Part shown: one piece after another, positions 7,426 through 16,543 of the stretch
How the letters are laid out: each line of letters begins with the position of its first letter
How positions within the stretch are numbered: position 1 is the stretch's first letter
Assembly: GCA_029260575.1 (NCBI GenBank)
Contig: JAJDDB010000027.1
Span: 374,501 to 438,500, forward strand
Direction of reading: 5' to 3'
Source of the DNA: Phycisphaerales bacterium
GTDB lineage: Bacteria > Planctomycetota > Phycisphaerae > Phycisphaerales > SM1A02
Length of the DNA stretch: 64,000 nt
Made by a program: the position numbers and the translations under genes
The notes under the pieces: model-generated
Database searches by the model: none
Told to the model about the DNA's origin: nothing
The model's input: the letters and a program-made list of their open reading frames with translations, nothing else

Positions 7426-7752
7426 TCACCCCCACATACGCCACACCACCCACGCGCACGATGCTGCCGTCAAAACCCCCGCGCCAATCAGCAACACAAT
7501 CAATCGCCGTTTGCGTTGTTCCACGCGCGCAATATTCACGTAGTACCGGCCGTCACCCATATCGACGAGTGTGCCGCGTCGCGCTGCACCTTTCACAAAA
7601 TCCGGGTGCAGCTTGCCGATGCTCGCCGGCTTGCGGGCCGTGGTTTCAGACACAGCCCCGGCACTGATGAACGTGGCCACGACACCACTCTTGCGCGAGT
7701 TCCACGCCATCAATATCAACGCCACCGGCATGAGGAAGATCATGAATTCCAT
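7426..7752 (-). CDS. Hypothetical membrane protein, two helices
   Basis: 108 residues: an N-terminal helix MIFLMPVALILMAW, a soluble middle with GRYYVNIARVEQRKRR, and a second helix VLLIGAGVLTAASCAWVVW at the end. No family recognised. It follows the protease gene on the same strand with two bases between stop and start, so the two are probably co-transcribed. Confidence 0.6.
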   Translation of the reverse strand: MEFMIFLMPVALILMAWNSRKSGVVATFISAGAVSETTARKPASIGKLHPDFVKGAARRGTLVDMGDGRYYVNIARVEQRKRRLIVLLIGAGVLTAASCAWVVWRMWG

Positions 7753-7754
7753 AA

Positions 7755-8654
7755 TTACTCAGCGGTTGCTGGTGGCCCGAATATTTCTGCTAAGCCATGT
7801 CTTAGCAGTCCGTCAATAGTGTCAATTCGAGTCGCCTTTGCAATCCTAGAATCCGGCAACCAACTGCTCTGCAGAGCAAACAGATGGCACCTTACTCCGT
7901 TTCCTTCGCGCCGAACTGAAAATATAGGGCCCCCGCTCATGCCCTTGATGTCTTGGATGTTCGCAGGTGTGGGCGAAGGCTCAAGAACGCGACCATAAAA
8001 CGCGGTTTTATGTCCCCAAAAGGACTGATCGTAGCTGTTTGCATCTTCGCCCAGATCTTCAACCAGCTCAATTGGAAGAGCAACCGGTGTGAACGTCGTC
8101 GTGCTCGAAAGACCACCATTTGTCTCGGCCCAGTTAGTGTGAACGAGACTTCGCGGAAACCCCATCATCATGTAACCCTCTGTGAACTCTGAATCACAAC
8201 CACGCCAACGTGATTCCGTCATAGGTTCAACAGCTATCGAGTTGAGCAAAGGGCGAGCAACTGCAGCCGGTATGACAATGAACCCGAAATCGACCCCAGG
8301 GTTGTTCACCTTTCCGCCCGTCAATTCGTGCATCGGAGTCGGAACGCAACTGAATGGTGTATCGGTAGCTTTATCCAACCATGCTCCACGTAGATGATGT
8401 ACGTCTGCATCCTCTCGGATCATCGACAATTCATCTATTAGGTGACCGGCAGTTATCCAAACGCAATATTTGTCGTGAAGAACCAACACGCCTGAATAGA
8501 CAATGTCGTAGTTCTTGCCATCCTTCTCGTACAAGACGTGCAAGCCCACAAGCGACTTAGACATCTTGTCAGCGAACAGTCGGCATATTCCTGATTGTGA
8601 CCACCAGTCATCTGGATGTGATGTCAGGGTCTGAGATACTCGTTGCTGAGTCAT
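7755..8654 (-). CDS. Trypsin-like serine peptidase (S1-like fold)
   Basis: 299 residues with a full-looking catalytic triad: His71 in VWITAGH, Asp122 in VDFGFIVIP, and Ser240 in KGMSGGPIF. The order and spacing are those of chymotrypsin-fold peptidases. No signal peptide is visible, so it may act inside the cell. Base composition is visibly less GC-rich than neighbouring genes, which hints at later arrival. Downstream of groEL on the same strand but separated by a terminator hairpin. Paired with the 7426-7752 membrane protein. Substrate unknown. Confidence 0.7.
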   Translation of the reverse strand: MTQQRVSQTLTSHPDDWWSQSGICRLFADKMSKSLVGLHVLYEKDGKNYDIVYSGVLVLHDKYCVWITAGHLIDELSMIREDADVHHLRGAWLDKATDTPFSCVPTPMHELTGGKVNNPGVDFGFIVIPAAVARPLLNSIAVEPMTESRWRGCDSEFTEGYMMMGFPRSLVHTNWAETNGGLSSTTTFTPVALPIELVEDLGEDANSYDQSFWGHKTAFYGRVLEPSPTPANIQDIKGMSGGPIFSVRREGNGVRCHLFALQSSWLPDSRIAKATRIDTIDGLLRHGLAEIFGPPATAE

Positions 8655-8675
8655 TCCATTGACTCCGTCCGTAGT

Positions 8676-8715
8676 AAGAAATAGGAGCGACGGCCTTCAG
8701 ACCGCCGCTCCTCAA
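8676..8715 (-). terminator. Rho-independent terminator after groEL
   Basis: AGGAGCG (8683-8689) pairs with CGCTCCT (8706-8712), extended by CGG/CCG; read leftward the stem is followed by ATTTCTT. It ends the chaperonin operon before the protease gene. Confidence 0.75.
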
Positions 8716-8720
8716 TTCAA

Positions 8721-10355
8721 TCAATAGTCGTAGTCATCCATCCCGCCGCCGGCCGGGGCTTTTTCCTTCTTTTCCTTGAGCTCGACGATCGCCGCGTCCG
8801 TCGTCAGCAGCAAGCCACTGATTGACGCTGCGTTCTGCAGGGCGATGCGCTCCACCTTGGTGGGCACGATCACGCCGGCTTTGACCAGGTCGGTGTACTC
8901 GTTCGTCAGCGCGTTGTACCCAAAGTTGATGTCCTTGGATTCTTCAACCTTCATTGCGACGATCGAACCGTCCAGGCCGGTATTGACCGCAATCTGCTTG
9001 ACCGGCGCGAGCACAGCCCGGTGGACAATATCCACGCCGAACTTCTCATCGCCCTTGGCCTTCTTGCGGGTTGCATCAAGCGCTTTACGTGCGCGAAGCA
9101 CCGCCACGCCGCCGCCGGGAAGAATGCCCTCTTCGACTGCAGCACGACAGGCGTGCAGCGCGTCTTCAACGCGGGCCTTCTTTTCCTTCATTTCAACTTC
9201 GGTCGCAGCACCGACGTTGATCTGCGCGACGCCGCCGGCCAGCTTGGCCAGACGTTCCTGCAGTTTCTCAGCGTCATAATCACTGCTCGATGCATCAATC
9301 TGCGCGCGAATCTGATCAATGCGACCCTTGATGTCAGTCGTTTTGCCCGCGCCTTCGACGATGGTGGTCGTGTCCTTTTCGATCGTGATCTTCTTGGCAC
9401 GGCCGAGATCGTTGAGCGTGATGGATTCGAGATCCATGCCCAGCTCTTCCATGACCGGCTTGCCGCCGGTGAGGATCGCAATGTCCTGCAGCATTTCCTT
9501 GCGACGATCACCAAAGCCCGGTGCCTTGACCGCAGCAACCTTCAGCACACCACGAAGACGGTTCACAACCAGCGTCGCAAGTGCTTCGCCTTCGATGTCT
9601 TCAGCAATGATGAGCAGGCTCTTGCCGGCTTCTGCGATCTTGCCGAGGATCGGCAGAAGGTCCTTTGCGCTGCCGACCTTCTTCTCATGCACAAGCACGT
9701 AGCAGTCTTCGAGCACAGCTTCCATGTTGGCCGGGTCAGTCACGAAATGCGGGCTGAGGTAGCCCTTATCGAACTGCATACCTTCAACGAGATCGACATA
9801 GGTGTCGAGGCTTTTGCCTTCTTCGACGGTGATAACGCCGTCCTTACCAACCTTGTCCATCGCTTCGGAAATGATTTTGCCGATCTGCGAATCCTGGTTG
9901 GCAGCACATGTGCCGACCTGTGCGATTTCGTTGCTGGAAGAAATCTTCTTTGACATCTTCTGCAGTTCATCAACGATCGAAGTCACAGCCATGTCAATAC
10001 CGCGCTTGACTTCGTTGGCGTTGGCGCCGGCTGTGATGTTCTTCAAACCTTCTGCGAAGATCGACTCTGCGTAGATGGTTGCGGTGGTTGTGCCGTCGCC
10101 TGCGTCTTTGGACGACTTGCTGGCAACTTCCTTGACCATCTGCGCGCCCATGTTTTCATACGGGTCTTCGAGTTCGATTTCTTTGGCAACGGTGACGCCG
10201 TCTTTGGTGACGGTCGGGGCGCCGAAGGATTTTTCAATGACCGCAACGCGGCCTGTCGGGCCAAGGGTGATCTTCACCGCCTTGGCAAGTTTCTGAATGC
10301 CGCGGAGCATGCGCTCCCGGGCATCAACGTCATAGGCAATCTGTTTAGCTGCCAT
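8721..10355 (-). CDS. groEL: 60 kDa chaperonin GroEL
   Basis: 544 residues from [17 protein letters not shown]. Folds client proteins in an ATP-driven double ring with GroES. Clear GroEL landmarks: [29 protein letters not shown] (ATP-binding DGTTT), [13 protein letters not shown], and a Gly/Met-type tail shortened to GGGMDDYDY, so the classic GGM repeat is reduced. ATG at 10355 has AAAGGA upstream; the frame continues a further ten codons upstream but that part is not GroEL. Last gene of groES-x-y-groEL. Confidence 0.98.
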   Translation of the reverse strand: MAAKQIAYDVDARERMLRGIQKLAKAVKITLGPTGRVAVIEKSFGAPTVTKDGVTVAKEIELEDPYENMGAQMVKEVASKSSKDAGDGTTTATIYAESIFAEGLKNITAGANANEVKRGIDMAVTSIVDELQKMSKKISSSNEIAQVGTCAANQDSQIGKIISEAMDKVGKDGVITVEEGKSLDTYVDLVEGMQFDKGYLSPHFVTDPANMEAVLEDCYVLVHEKKVGSAKDLLPILGKIAEAGKSLLIIAEDIEGEALATLVVNRLRGVLKVAAVKAPGFGDRRKEMLQDIAILTGGKPVMEELGMDLESITLNDLGRAKKITIEKDTTTIVEGAGKTTDIKGRIDQIRAQIDASSSDYDAEKLQERLAKLAGGVAQINVGAATEVEMKEKKARVEDALHACRAAVEEGILPGGGVAVLRARKALDATRKKAKGDEKFGVDIVHRAVLAPVKQIAVNTGLDGSIVAMKVEESKDINFGYNALTNEYTDLVKAGVIVPTKVERIALQNAASISGLLLTTDAAIVELKEKKEKAPAGGGMDDYDY

Positions 10356-10412
10356 TGTTTTCGTGTCCTTTCGAGTGTGGTTCAATACGCACAGCCGAAG
10401 CTGCGTAAGTTG

Positions 10413-10622
10413 TTATCCGATTTCGACCCATGCCACGCGTTCCGCATCGATCAGGAACTCGCGCGTGCCGTCGGTAAGTTTGACGATGTTGTCCGCCTCA
10501 GCCGGGACAAGCAGCGCGTTGGCAATGATGCACGTCTTTGCGTGATCACATTCCACGCGCACATCCCGCTTGCCGTTGAGGTCAGCCAGCGCGGTTCGAA
10601 GTTGATCGGGCGTCATGGTCAT
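10413..10622 (-). CDS. Small conserved-looking protein in chaperonin operon (y)
   Basis: 69 residues, MTMTPDQLRTALADLNGKRD and ending IVKLTDGTREFLIDAERVAWVEIG. Located between groES and groEL on the same strand. Its C-terminal half resembles the end of the neighbouring 74-residue protein (both have a hydrophobic strand, then DA-x-x-V-x-x-V), so the two may be small beta-rich paralogues. No known family recognised. Confidence 0.65.
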   Translation of the reverse strand: MTMTPDQLRTALADLNGKRDVRVECDHAKTCIIANALLVPAEADNIVKLTDGTREFLIDAERVAWVEIG

Positions 10623-10654
10623 GGTTCGAGTGTGTCTTTCAAGCGTTCGTTGGT

Positions 10655-10879
10655 TCAGATGTCGGTGCGAGCCTGGTACGCAACGGAAACATGCGATGCG
10701 TCCACCCAGATGTAATTCTGCCTGGTCGTGATCTTCATGCCGTGCGTGCTTTGCAGCGATTCGACATCAACGACATTGCGAATCTCAACTGGTTCAGCAT
10801 CGCCGAGCACGATGAGATCAAGCTCCTTTTCGGTGCCCTTCATGTCATCGAGCAGGCGCAGCAGCGGTCCGCGTTCCAT
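10655..10879 (-). CDS. Small protein in chaperonin operon (x)
   Basis: 74 residues, MERGPLLRLLDDMKGTEKEL then a beta-rich end MKITTRQNYIWVDASHVSVAYQ. Follows groES by 31 bp and precedes the 69-residue gene by 32 bp on the same strand. Function unknown; the position suggests heat-shock co-expression. Confidence 0.6.
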   Translation of the reverse strand: MERGPLLRLLDDMKGTEKELDLIVLGDAEPVEIRNVVDVESLQSTHGMKITTRQNYIWVDASHVSVAYQARTDI

Positions 10880-10910
10880 TATTGTGGTTCCGTTTCGTAT
10901 TGCCTCGGCG

Positions 10911-11201
10911 TTATTCGATAACGCCGAGGATGTCCGCTTCGGTCATGATCAGCATCTCTTCGCCATCGATCTTGATTTCGGTGCCGCCGTAGCTTGTGAA
11001 GAGGACGCGATCACCTTTCTTGACGGTGAACGGCAGGTACTCGCCGGTGTCCTTGTTGAGGTTGCCGCTGCCGAGCGCAACGATCTTGCCTTCGCGCGGC
11101 TTATCTTTGGCGGACTCGGGAATGTAAATGCCAGCGTCAGTTTTGGTTTCGGGCTGCGCCCGTTTGACGATCAACTTGTCGCCGAGTGGTTTGACCTTCA
11201 T
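10911..11201 (-). CDS. groES: 10 kDa co-chaperonin GroES
   Basis: 96 residues from MKVKPLGDKLIVKRAQPE. GroES features: KTDAGIYIPESAKDKPREGKI (mobile loop region), VKKGDRVLFTSYGGTEIKIDGEE and a C-terminal EADILGVIE. ATG at 11201 has AGGAG nine bases upstream; longer in-frame starts are not GroES-like. First gene of the chaperonin operon. No CIRCE inverted repeat (TTAGCACTC-N9-GAGTGCTAA) is visible upstream. Confidence 0.97.
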   Translation of the reverse strand: MKVKPLGDKLIVKRAQPETKTDAGIYIPESAKDKPREGKIVALGSGNLNKDTGEYLPFTVKKGDRVLFTSYGGTEIKIDGEEMLIMTEADILGVIE

Positions 11202-11253
11202 CTTGTGAATCTCCTGGGAAGGTGGTTGTTGGTTCGTGGTTGTTGGTCTTGAA

Positions 11254-11754
11254 TCAGTTCGAACATGGACCGCCGGGCCAATTGTCTGCATAATGTTTGC
11301 ACAAGACGCGGCGCATTGTTTCCAGCATGGTTTCTATCCGCAGCGGCATGTCGAGCACAGCAAATGCGCCTTCGCGCAAGGCTTCACGCAGGGTGCGCTG
11401 ACTTTCGCGTTGTGACGGTTGCGGTGGTCGAATCACGACCGTTGGCGGTGGTTGATCGAGTCGGCGAAGCAGTTGCAGAATCCGCGGGCCGCCTGCCGGT
11501 CCGGCGTGCTGCTGGCGCTGCAGGGGAATACCCAGATCGACGACTGCAATGTGAATCGGTATCTCGCGAATAAGGTCCGCAGCTTCATCGCCACTGGTGA
11601 CGACGTAGCTCTCGATGCCCATCGGGGCGAGCAATTGCGGCAGTTGCCCAACAGGGTTGGCATCCTTATTCCAGCCGCTGTAGGACAGCATGAGATTCAG
11701 CCTGGGATTGGCTGAACGGCCGGCGGACGGGTTGTTGGGATCGCGCAGCGACAT
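11254..11754 (-). CDS. Response-regulator-like receiver domain protein
   Basis: About 166 residues. The pattern VVTSGDEAADLIREIPIHIAVVDLGIP, then GGPRILQLLRRLDQPPPTVVI and EALREGAFAVLDMPLRIETML resembles a CheY-like receiver: an Asp in VVDLG as possible phospho-acceptor and a late strand/turn corresponding to the usual xKP site but without the Lys. It is therefore probably a degenerate receiver without output domain. It lies 52 bp upstream of groES on the same strand and may be co-transcribed. Start taken at the second Met. Confidence 0.6.
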   Translation of the reverse strand: MSLRDPNNPSAGRSANPRLNLMLSYSGWNKDANPVGQLPQLLAPMGIESYVVTSGDEAADLIREIPIHIAVVDLGIPLQRQQHAGPAGGPRILQLLRRLDQPPPTVVIRPPQPSQRESQRTLREALREGAFAVLDMPLRIETMLETMRRVLCKHYADNWPGGPCSN

Positions 11755-12053
11755 CGTTGTGCCCAACAACAACGCAACCGCTGTGCCGAATGGATGGAAG
11801 CCCTCAATGGCATAAATCCTTGCAGAACAGCGTATTAGGAGTCGTACATGCGCTTTGATACGACCTTGACGCTGTCAGTGTGTTCTCACAGCAGTTCACT
11901 ATCTGCCAATTTGGCGGCCACGCGAACACGGTTGAAGTCACTCCCCACACAAGCCGGGTTCTGTGAACCTGCGTCGGACGGTGTGTTTTCGAGATCGCGC
12001 ATCTATGGTCACAGACGCCGATTCGCGCAGGCTCACGAATCTCGCAATTCAGA
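11755..12053. other. Intergenic stretch, no gene seen
   Basis: About 300 bp between the receiver-like gene and cytochrome P460, both reading leftward. Short open frames here have no protein-like composition. It presumably holds the promoter of the receiver/chaperonin unit. I found no CIRCE or other named operator. Confidence 0.4.
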
Positions 12054-12815
12054 TCACTCGGAAAAATTGATCGGAACTCCATCCGGATCACCTGCTGCGT
12101 TATTGACTTCATGCGACATCGCGCGCCCGAACAGATACGAGCGGAAGACGAAGTCCGACTCCGGTTTGCGCGTGTGGCACTTCATGCATGAGGCGTGGCG
12201 ACCTTGCGATGTCTGCGTCAAACCATCGCCTTCAAACGTTGCGAATTCCCAATCGCCGCATTCGGGGTTGAAGCCCGATTCGCGCTTGCGCATAACAGTC
12301 ATGAGTTCCGGTTGCGCGTCACTGTTCGGATTGAACCATTTTTCTTTGACGATGATCGAACCGACCGGAAATTGCGGATCGTGTTCGGTCACCATTTCGT
12401 CGCGGCCGATCTCATTGATGTACACGAGCAGCAAGGTTGCGGTTGCCCGAATTCGGTGAGCTGCCTCCGTCATGAATGTCTTCGCGGCACCTTCGCACTT
12501 GGTCGGCAGTGGCATGCGACAATCAACCATCACGCCCGGATTCGCGTCATATGGCTCCTCGTTTACCAGGAACCAGTCTTTGTACCCTTCAATCGACAGC
12601 GGCAGAATCGATTCATCACCGAGGTCGTAGACAACTTGCTTGTCGGCTGCATCAATCTGTTCCAACGATGCCGAATTCGAAACCGCAGCGAGATCGTCAG
12701 TCGCAACCTTCTCCTGTGTCGGTTCACCACCCCGATCCGCCGGCCAGATCACAAACGCGCCCACCGCAATCGCAGCAGCGCTGACCATCAAACCACTGAG
12801 CGCAATCGTCTTCAT
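12054..12815 (-). CDS. Cytochrome P460 family c-type haem protein
   Basis: 253 residues from MKTIALSGLMVSAAAIAVGA, a signal peptide or N-terminal anchor, so periplasmic. The P460 pattern is clear: FPVGSIIVKEKW (150-160), VMRKRESGFNPECGDWEFA (175-193) and a haem site CMKCH at 210-214. P460 proteins of ammonia oxidisers convert hydroxylamine; homologues elsewhere have uncertain substrates, and no hydroxylamine pathway gene is near. ATG at 12815 has GGGAGG upstream. Divergent from asnS. Confidence 0.85.
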   Translation of the reverse strand: MKTIALSGLMVSAAAIAVGAFVIWPADRGGEPTQEKVATDDLAAVSNSASLEQIDAADKQVVYDLGDESILPLSIEGYKDWFLVNEEPYDANPGVMVDCRMPLPTKCEGAAKTFMTEAAHRIRATATLLLVYINEIGRDEMVTEHDPQFPVGSIIVKEKWFNPNSDAQPELMTVMRKRESGFNPECGDWEFATFEGDGLTQTSQGRHASCMKCHTRKPESDFVFRSYLFGRAMSHEVNNAAGDPDGVPINFSE

Positions 12816-12973
12816 GATGTCGACCTCCCGGGTCGTTGGGCAAGCAGCCGATAGTCGCAGTCGAGCCAGCCGCCGCGCCATCCATTGTACGCAGCGCCAG
12901 CGGTCAACTTGCCCCGCTGGCGTCCATCACCAATACTCATCGCTCCAAACCCCTGTTCATGATGAGGTTCCTG

Positions 12974-14413
12974 ATGGACGCTGTTACCACCGCACCTGCT
13001 GAAACTCTGTCCGTGGCGTTGATTCTGGCCGGCAAAGCCAATGTCGGCTCGACCGTAACCATTGCCGGCTGGGTCCGCACCCGCCGCGATTCCAAGGCCG
13101 GGCTTTCCTTTATTCACGTCTCCGACGGCTCGTGCTTCGACCCGCTGCAGGTCGTCGCGCCGGCCAAACTTGCCAATTATGAAGCTGAAATCGCCAAGCT
13201 CACTGCGGGCTGCTCGATCATCGCCACCGGCGAGCTTGTCGAGAGCCAGGGCAAGGGTCAAAGCTACGAAATCCAGGCAAGCAGCATCACCGTCGTCGGC
13301 TGGGTTGATGATCCGGACACCTATCCCGTCGCTGCCAAGCGCCACACCTTTGAATACCTGCGCGAAATCGCACATCTGCGCGTGCGGACAAACACTTTCG
13401 GAGCAATCGCGCGCGTGCGCAATTGTCTCGCCCAGGCAATGCACCGTTATCTCAATGACAACGGGTACATGTGGGTCCATACGCCGATCGTCACTGCAAG
13501 CGATTGCGAAGGTGCGGGCGAGATGTTCCGCGTGTCCACGCTGGATATGGTCAACCTGCCGCGCAATGAAGAAGGCGGCATTAACTATGCAGAAGATTTC
13601 TTCGGCGCCGAAGCATTCCTCACGGTTTCCGGCCAGCTCAATGTCGAAACATATTGCAGCGCGCTGAGCAAGGTCTATACGTTTGGTCCGACATTCCGCG
13701 CAGAAAACTCCAACACGTCGCGGCACCTTGCCGAGTTCTGGATGATCGAACCGGAGATCGCATTCGCTGATCTCAATGACAATGCAGACCTTGCGGAAAA
13801 CTTCCTCAAGAGCATTTTCAAGACACTCTTGGATGAACGGCCGGATGACATGGCGTTCTTTGCCCAGCGCATCGACAAAGAAGCAATCACCCGTCTTGAA
13901 CATCTCATCGAGTCTAGTTTCGAGCGCATGGACTACGGGGATGCGATTACCGAGCTTCAAAAAGCCGCAACCGATGGTCGCGCCAAATTCGAATTCCCCG
14001 TCGAATGGGGCAGCGATCTGCAGTCCGAACACGAACGCTACCTGACCGAGAAACTCGTCAAGCGGCCTGTCATCGTGCTGAACTATCCGAAAGAGATCAA
14101 AGCCTTTTATATGCGCAGCAACGATGATGGAAAGACCGTCGCTGCGATGGATGTTCTCGCGCCCGGCATTGGTGAAATCATCGGCGGATCACAGCGCGAA
14201 GAACGTCTGGATGTACTCGATGCACGCATTGATGAACAACCGGGGCTGAATAAAGATGCATACTGGTGGTATCGCGATTTGCGCCGCTACGGCACGGTCC
14301 CGCATGCAGGATTCGGCCTCGGCTTTGAGCGCACGATCCAGTACGCCACGGGCATGGCGAACATCCGTGATGTCATTCCGTTCCCCAGAACGCCGGGCAA
14401 CGCGGAGTTTTGA
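12974..14413 (+). CDS. asnS: Asparaginyl-tRNA synthetase
   Basis: 479 residues. Charges tRNA-Asn. N-terminal OB-fold: [20 protein letters not shown]. Class II motif 2 region: [22 protein letters not shown]. Motif 3: [21 protein letters not shown], ending [13 protein letters not shown], all typical of AsnS and not AspS. The ATG at 12974 has GAGG six bases upstream; earlier in-frame ATGs give a non-conserved extension. Convergent with the DUF2934 gene, five bases apart. Confidence 0.97.
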   Translation: MDAVTTAPAETLSVALILAGKANVGSTVTIAGWVRTRRDSKAGLSFIHVSDGSCFDPLQVVAPAKLANYEAEIAKLTAGCSIIATGELVESQGKGQSYEIQASSITVVGWVDDPDTYPVAAKRHTFEYLREIAHLRVRTNTFGAIARVRNCLAQAMHRYLNDNGYMWVHTPIVTASDCEGAGEMFRVSTLDMVNLPRNEEGGINYAEDFFGAEAFLTVSGQLNVETYCSALSKVYTFGPTFRAENSNTSRHLAEFWMIEPEIAFADLNDNADLAENFLKSIFKTLLDERPDDMAFFAQRIDKEAITRLEHLIESSFERMDYGDAITELQKAATDGRAKFEFPVEWGSDLQSEHERYLTEKLVKRPVIVLNYPKEIKAFYMRSNDDGKTVAAMDVLAPGIGEIIGGSQREERLDVLDARIDEQPGLNKDAYWWYRDLRRYGTVPHAGFGLGFERTIQYATGMANIRDVIPFPRTPGNAEF

Positions 14414-14418
14414 GGGCC

Positions 14419-14820
14419 TTATGCCGCGTTGTGCAATTCCGCACCGGCCAACTCGGCCTCGGAGACCGACGGCGCACCCGTCCCATCCTTCGGCTCGATC
14501 GTCATCCGCGCACGCTGTGCTGTCGCTTCTGCGATGGCGAACGCAGTATCAGCTGGCGAACCGACAGCAGCGTCGTTTCCGCTGAATCGCCTCAGCATTT
14601 CCTGCACCAACCGTTCCGCCTCGAGCCAGTTCAGTGCATCGTTGCCGCCGACCTGCTCCCAAAGACAGTGGGCGATCGCCCGCGTCATCGCCTCAGTCGC
14701 ATCGATGCTTCGTTTCGGCTGGGCTATCGGACGTACCAGCAATCGATGCACATTTGATGGGGCATGCGGTTGATCCCGCTGCACATGCGACACCACTTTG
14801 TGCACTTCGATTGCGCCCAT
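14419..14820 (-). CDS. DUF2934-like protein
   Basis: 133 residues from MGAIEVHKVVSHVQRDQ. The stretch MTRAIAHCLWEQVGGNDALNWLEAERLV fits the DUF2934 pattern (IxxxAYxLWExxGxxxGxDxxHWLxAExEL). The rest is Ala/Glu-rich and probably disordered. Start chosen at the first Met after an improbable Arg-rich extension. Function of DUF2934 is unknown. Confidence 0.7.
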   Translation of the reverse strand: MGAIEVHKVVSHVQRDQPHAPSNVHRLLVRPIAQPKRSIDATEAMTRAIAHCLWEQVGGNDALNWLEAERLVQEMLRRFSGNDAAVGSPADTAFAIAEATAQRARMTIEPKDGTGAPSVSEAELAGAELHNAA

Positions 14821-14977
14821 CGTGCGAGTAATCCTGCTCTCCGCGCCGCCCCGATGCTGGAACACTGTTCCGGTTCATTGCATATCGGTCGGCGCAGCGA
14901 CAGCATTCATCGACGTCTGGAAATTCCTCGATTCCAAGGCAAATGTGTGTGCAGCACTGCACGGCGTCGCCATCAGC

Positions 14978-16072
14978 TTACGGAGGGCACGCACCCCATA
15001 CGCTGAGCAATTCGAGCAGGTCAAATACATCAACAACACCGTCCGGGGCTCCGCCGGCACTATTGGTGATGTCGCCCGGACATGACGGCTCGCCGCCCTG
15101 GCACGGAACCTGAAACTCGTACGCACCCATATCAACGACGAGGCCGAAGACCTGCTTGCCTGTGTCATTCGTTGCTGGATCATCGACACCACGCTGCGCA
15201 TCATCCAGATCCATGGACACTTCACCTGCAATGGCAGTTGAATCGCCGGCATCAATACACGGCGAGTTGCTCGCCAGTGAAAGATCGCCACCGGCAAGAT
15301 TCGCAAACTGCGGATTGATATTGATATTGCCTTCACCGGCAAAGCCTGTCTGGATATTGCTGTAGGTGACAATCGCGCTGCCTGCGATAGCATCGTCATT
15401 GTTGAACCACGAGATGCAGCTGATCAAACGCGGCGTGCTGGAAGTGCTGAAAATGCCAGCCCCCTGCAATGCGGTGTTGTCAGCAAACGTGGTGTTGATG
15501 AAGATCGGCGCGCTGCCGCCTTCATTAAAGACTGCGCCTCCTGAGACTTGCGCCTGATTATCAAAATACAAGCAATTCACGACGCGAGGGCTTGCAAAGA
15601 AACAGCTCATGCCGCCGCCGCCGCCACCCGAGCCGAGTGCTGTATTTGAAGTCACGATGCAACTGCGAATCGTCGGGCTTGCAATAAAGACATACAACCC
15701 GCCGCCTTCGAAACCGCCGATGCCGTTGGAGGTGCCGGTGCCGCCGATAATTGTAAAGCCTTCGAGAACTGAATCGACGTCCTCATCGTCATTAAAGGTG
15801 ACAGTCGAGCCGGCACCGTTGCCATCGATCGTCGTCGCATTCGGCCCACCGCTGCTGCGCACGGTGATCGCCTTGCCCATGAAGTCGATCTGCTCGACAT
15901 ACGTCCCGGGCGCCACAACAACCTCGTCAAAAATGGTCGGACCCGCCTGCGCGGCGTTAATTGCGGCCTGGATCGTGGCCTGATCTGCAGGCACATTAAT
16001 AGTCGCGCCTGGAGCCGAAGCAGCCAGACAAAGCGACAGGACAGCGGATGCGGCGATAGCCGTTTGATACAT
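14978..16072 (-). CDS. Secreted right-handed beta-helix protein with dockerin-like tail
   Basis: 364 residues. Signal peptide MYQTAIAASAVLSLCLAASAPGA. The start of the mature protein, INVPADQATIQAAINAAQ, is the usual opening of planctomycete parallel beta-helix (choice-of-anchor/pectate-lyase-like) proteins. Repeating short strands follow (DGNGAGSTVTF, SNGIGGFEGGGLYVF, SGGAVFNEGGSAP). The tail is CPGDITNSAGGAPDG then VVDVFDLLELLSVWGACP, a dockerin-like half-site shared with the 24.0 and 16.5 kb proteins. ATG at 16072 has AGGAGGAG upstream. Substrate or binding partner unknown. Confidence 0.82.
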   Translation of the reverse strand: MYQTAIAASAVLSLCLAASAPGATINVPADQATIQAAINAAQAGPTIFDEVVVAPGTYVEQIDFMGKAITVRSSGGPNATTIDGNGAGSTVTFNDDEDVDSVLEGFTIIGGTGTSNGIGGFEGGGLYVFIASPTIRSCIVTSNTALGSGGGGGGMSCFFASPRVVNCLYFDNQAQVSGGAVFNEGGSAPIFINTTFADNTALQGAGIFSTSSTPRLISCISWFNNDDAIAGSAIVTYSNIQTGFAGEGNININPQFANLAGGDLSLASNSPCIDAGDSTAIAGEVSMDLDDAQRGVDDPATNDTGKQVFGLVVDMGAYEFQVPCQGGEPSCPGDITNSAGGAPDGVVDVFDLLELLSVWGACPP

Positions 16073-16366
16073 CGATCTCCTCCTGGGGACAATGGGGGTA
16101 CCTCCCCCGCGTTCCTCCAACCCACTAGTGGATCGTAGAACTGTCAGTTCTGCAAGTGAAATCCCTTCTCTAACGATACTTACCGGTCTGCTGCCGGCCC
16201 CATAACCAAGCCCTGTACCCACCAAAATCTGCGACACCGCCATTTACGGCCGATCGAGGGCCGTCCGATATCCAAATGTCTCATAAGTACATATTTTACA
16301 GTAGGTTATGTTGCACAACGCTGGTCCTTGTGGCAGAGTTGTTTCGACGGTTCCGGCTCGCAGACC

Positions 16367-16480
16367 CGTCGGGGTCGTGCCGGCGGCAGGGAACGTCACC
16401 TGCGTCCCCGCATCGTGCAGGAGGCCTATGCCGGCCAATGCAGTAGACCCCGACAGGAAGGGAGCCTAACCGAGGCAAGA
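16367..16480 (+). ncRNA. Candidate structured leader RNA upstream of giant exported protein
   Basis: GTCGGGGTC (from about 16367) can pair perfectly with GACCCCGAC (about 16448-16456). Inside are GCCGGC/GCCGGC and a GCAGG/CCTGC hairpin; just after is GCCT/AGGC. No protein-like reading frame before the ATG at 16544. It may be a leader, riboswitch-like element or independent RNA. I compared it by eye with SRP RNA, cobalamin and GEMM cores and it does not fit. Confidence 0.3.
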
Positions 16481-16543
16481 ACAGTGAGAGAGACAACGCA
16501 AGATCAGAATCGCGCGACGCAAACCTGGGGGTCCAACGCGCCA

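Noticed and set aside
8721-10355. Rightward 310-residue frame opposite groEL
   Set aside because: Clear antisense of GroEL.
10911-11300. CIRCE element for HrcA control of groESL
   Set aside because: Neither TTAGCACTC nor GAGTGCTAA is present in the upstream region.
11804-12112. Leftward 102-residue frame upstream of the receiver-like gene
   Set aside because: Overlaps the P460 C-terminus in another frame, with no domain and poor composition.
16380-16520. SRP RNA, cobalamin riboswitch or GEMM c-di-GMP riboswitch
   Set aside because: GGAAGGGAGC and CTAAC resemble parts of SRP RNA, but the required GUCAGG/AGCAG loop around a tetraloop is absent. Cobalamin and GEMM cores were also looked for and not found.
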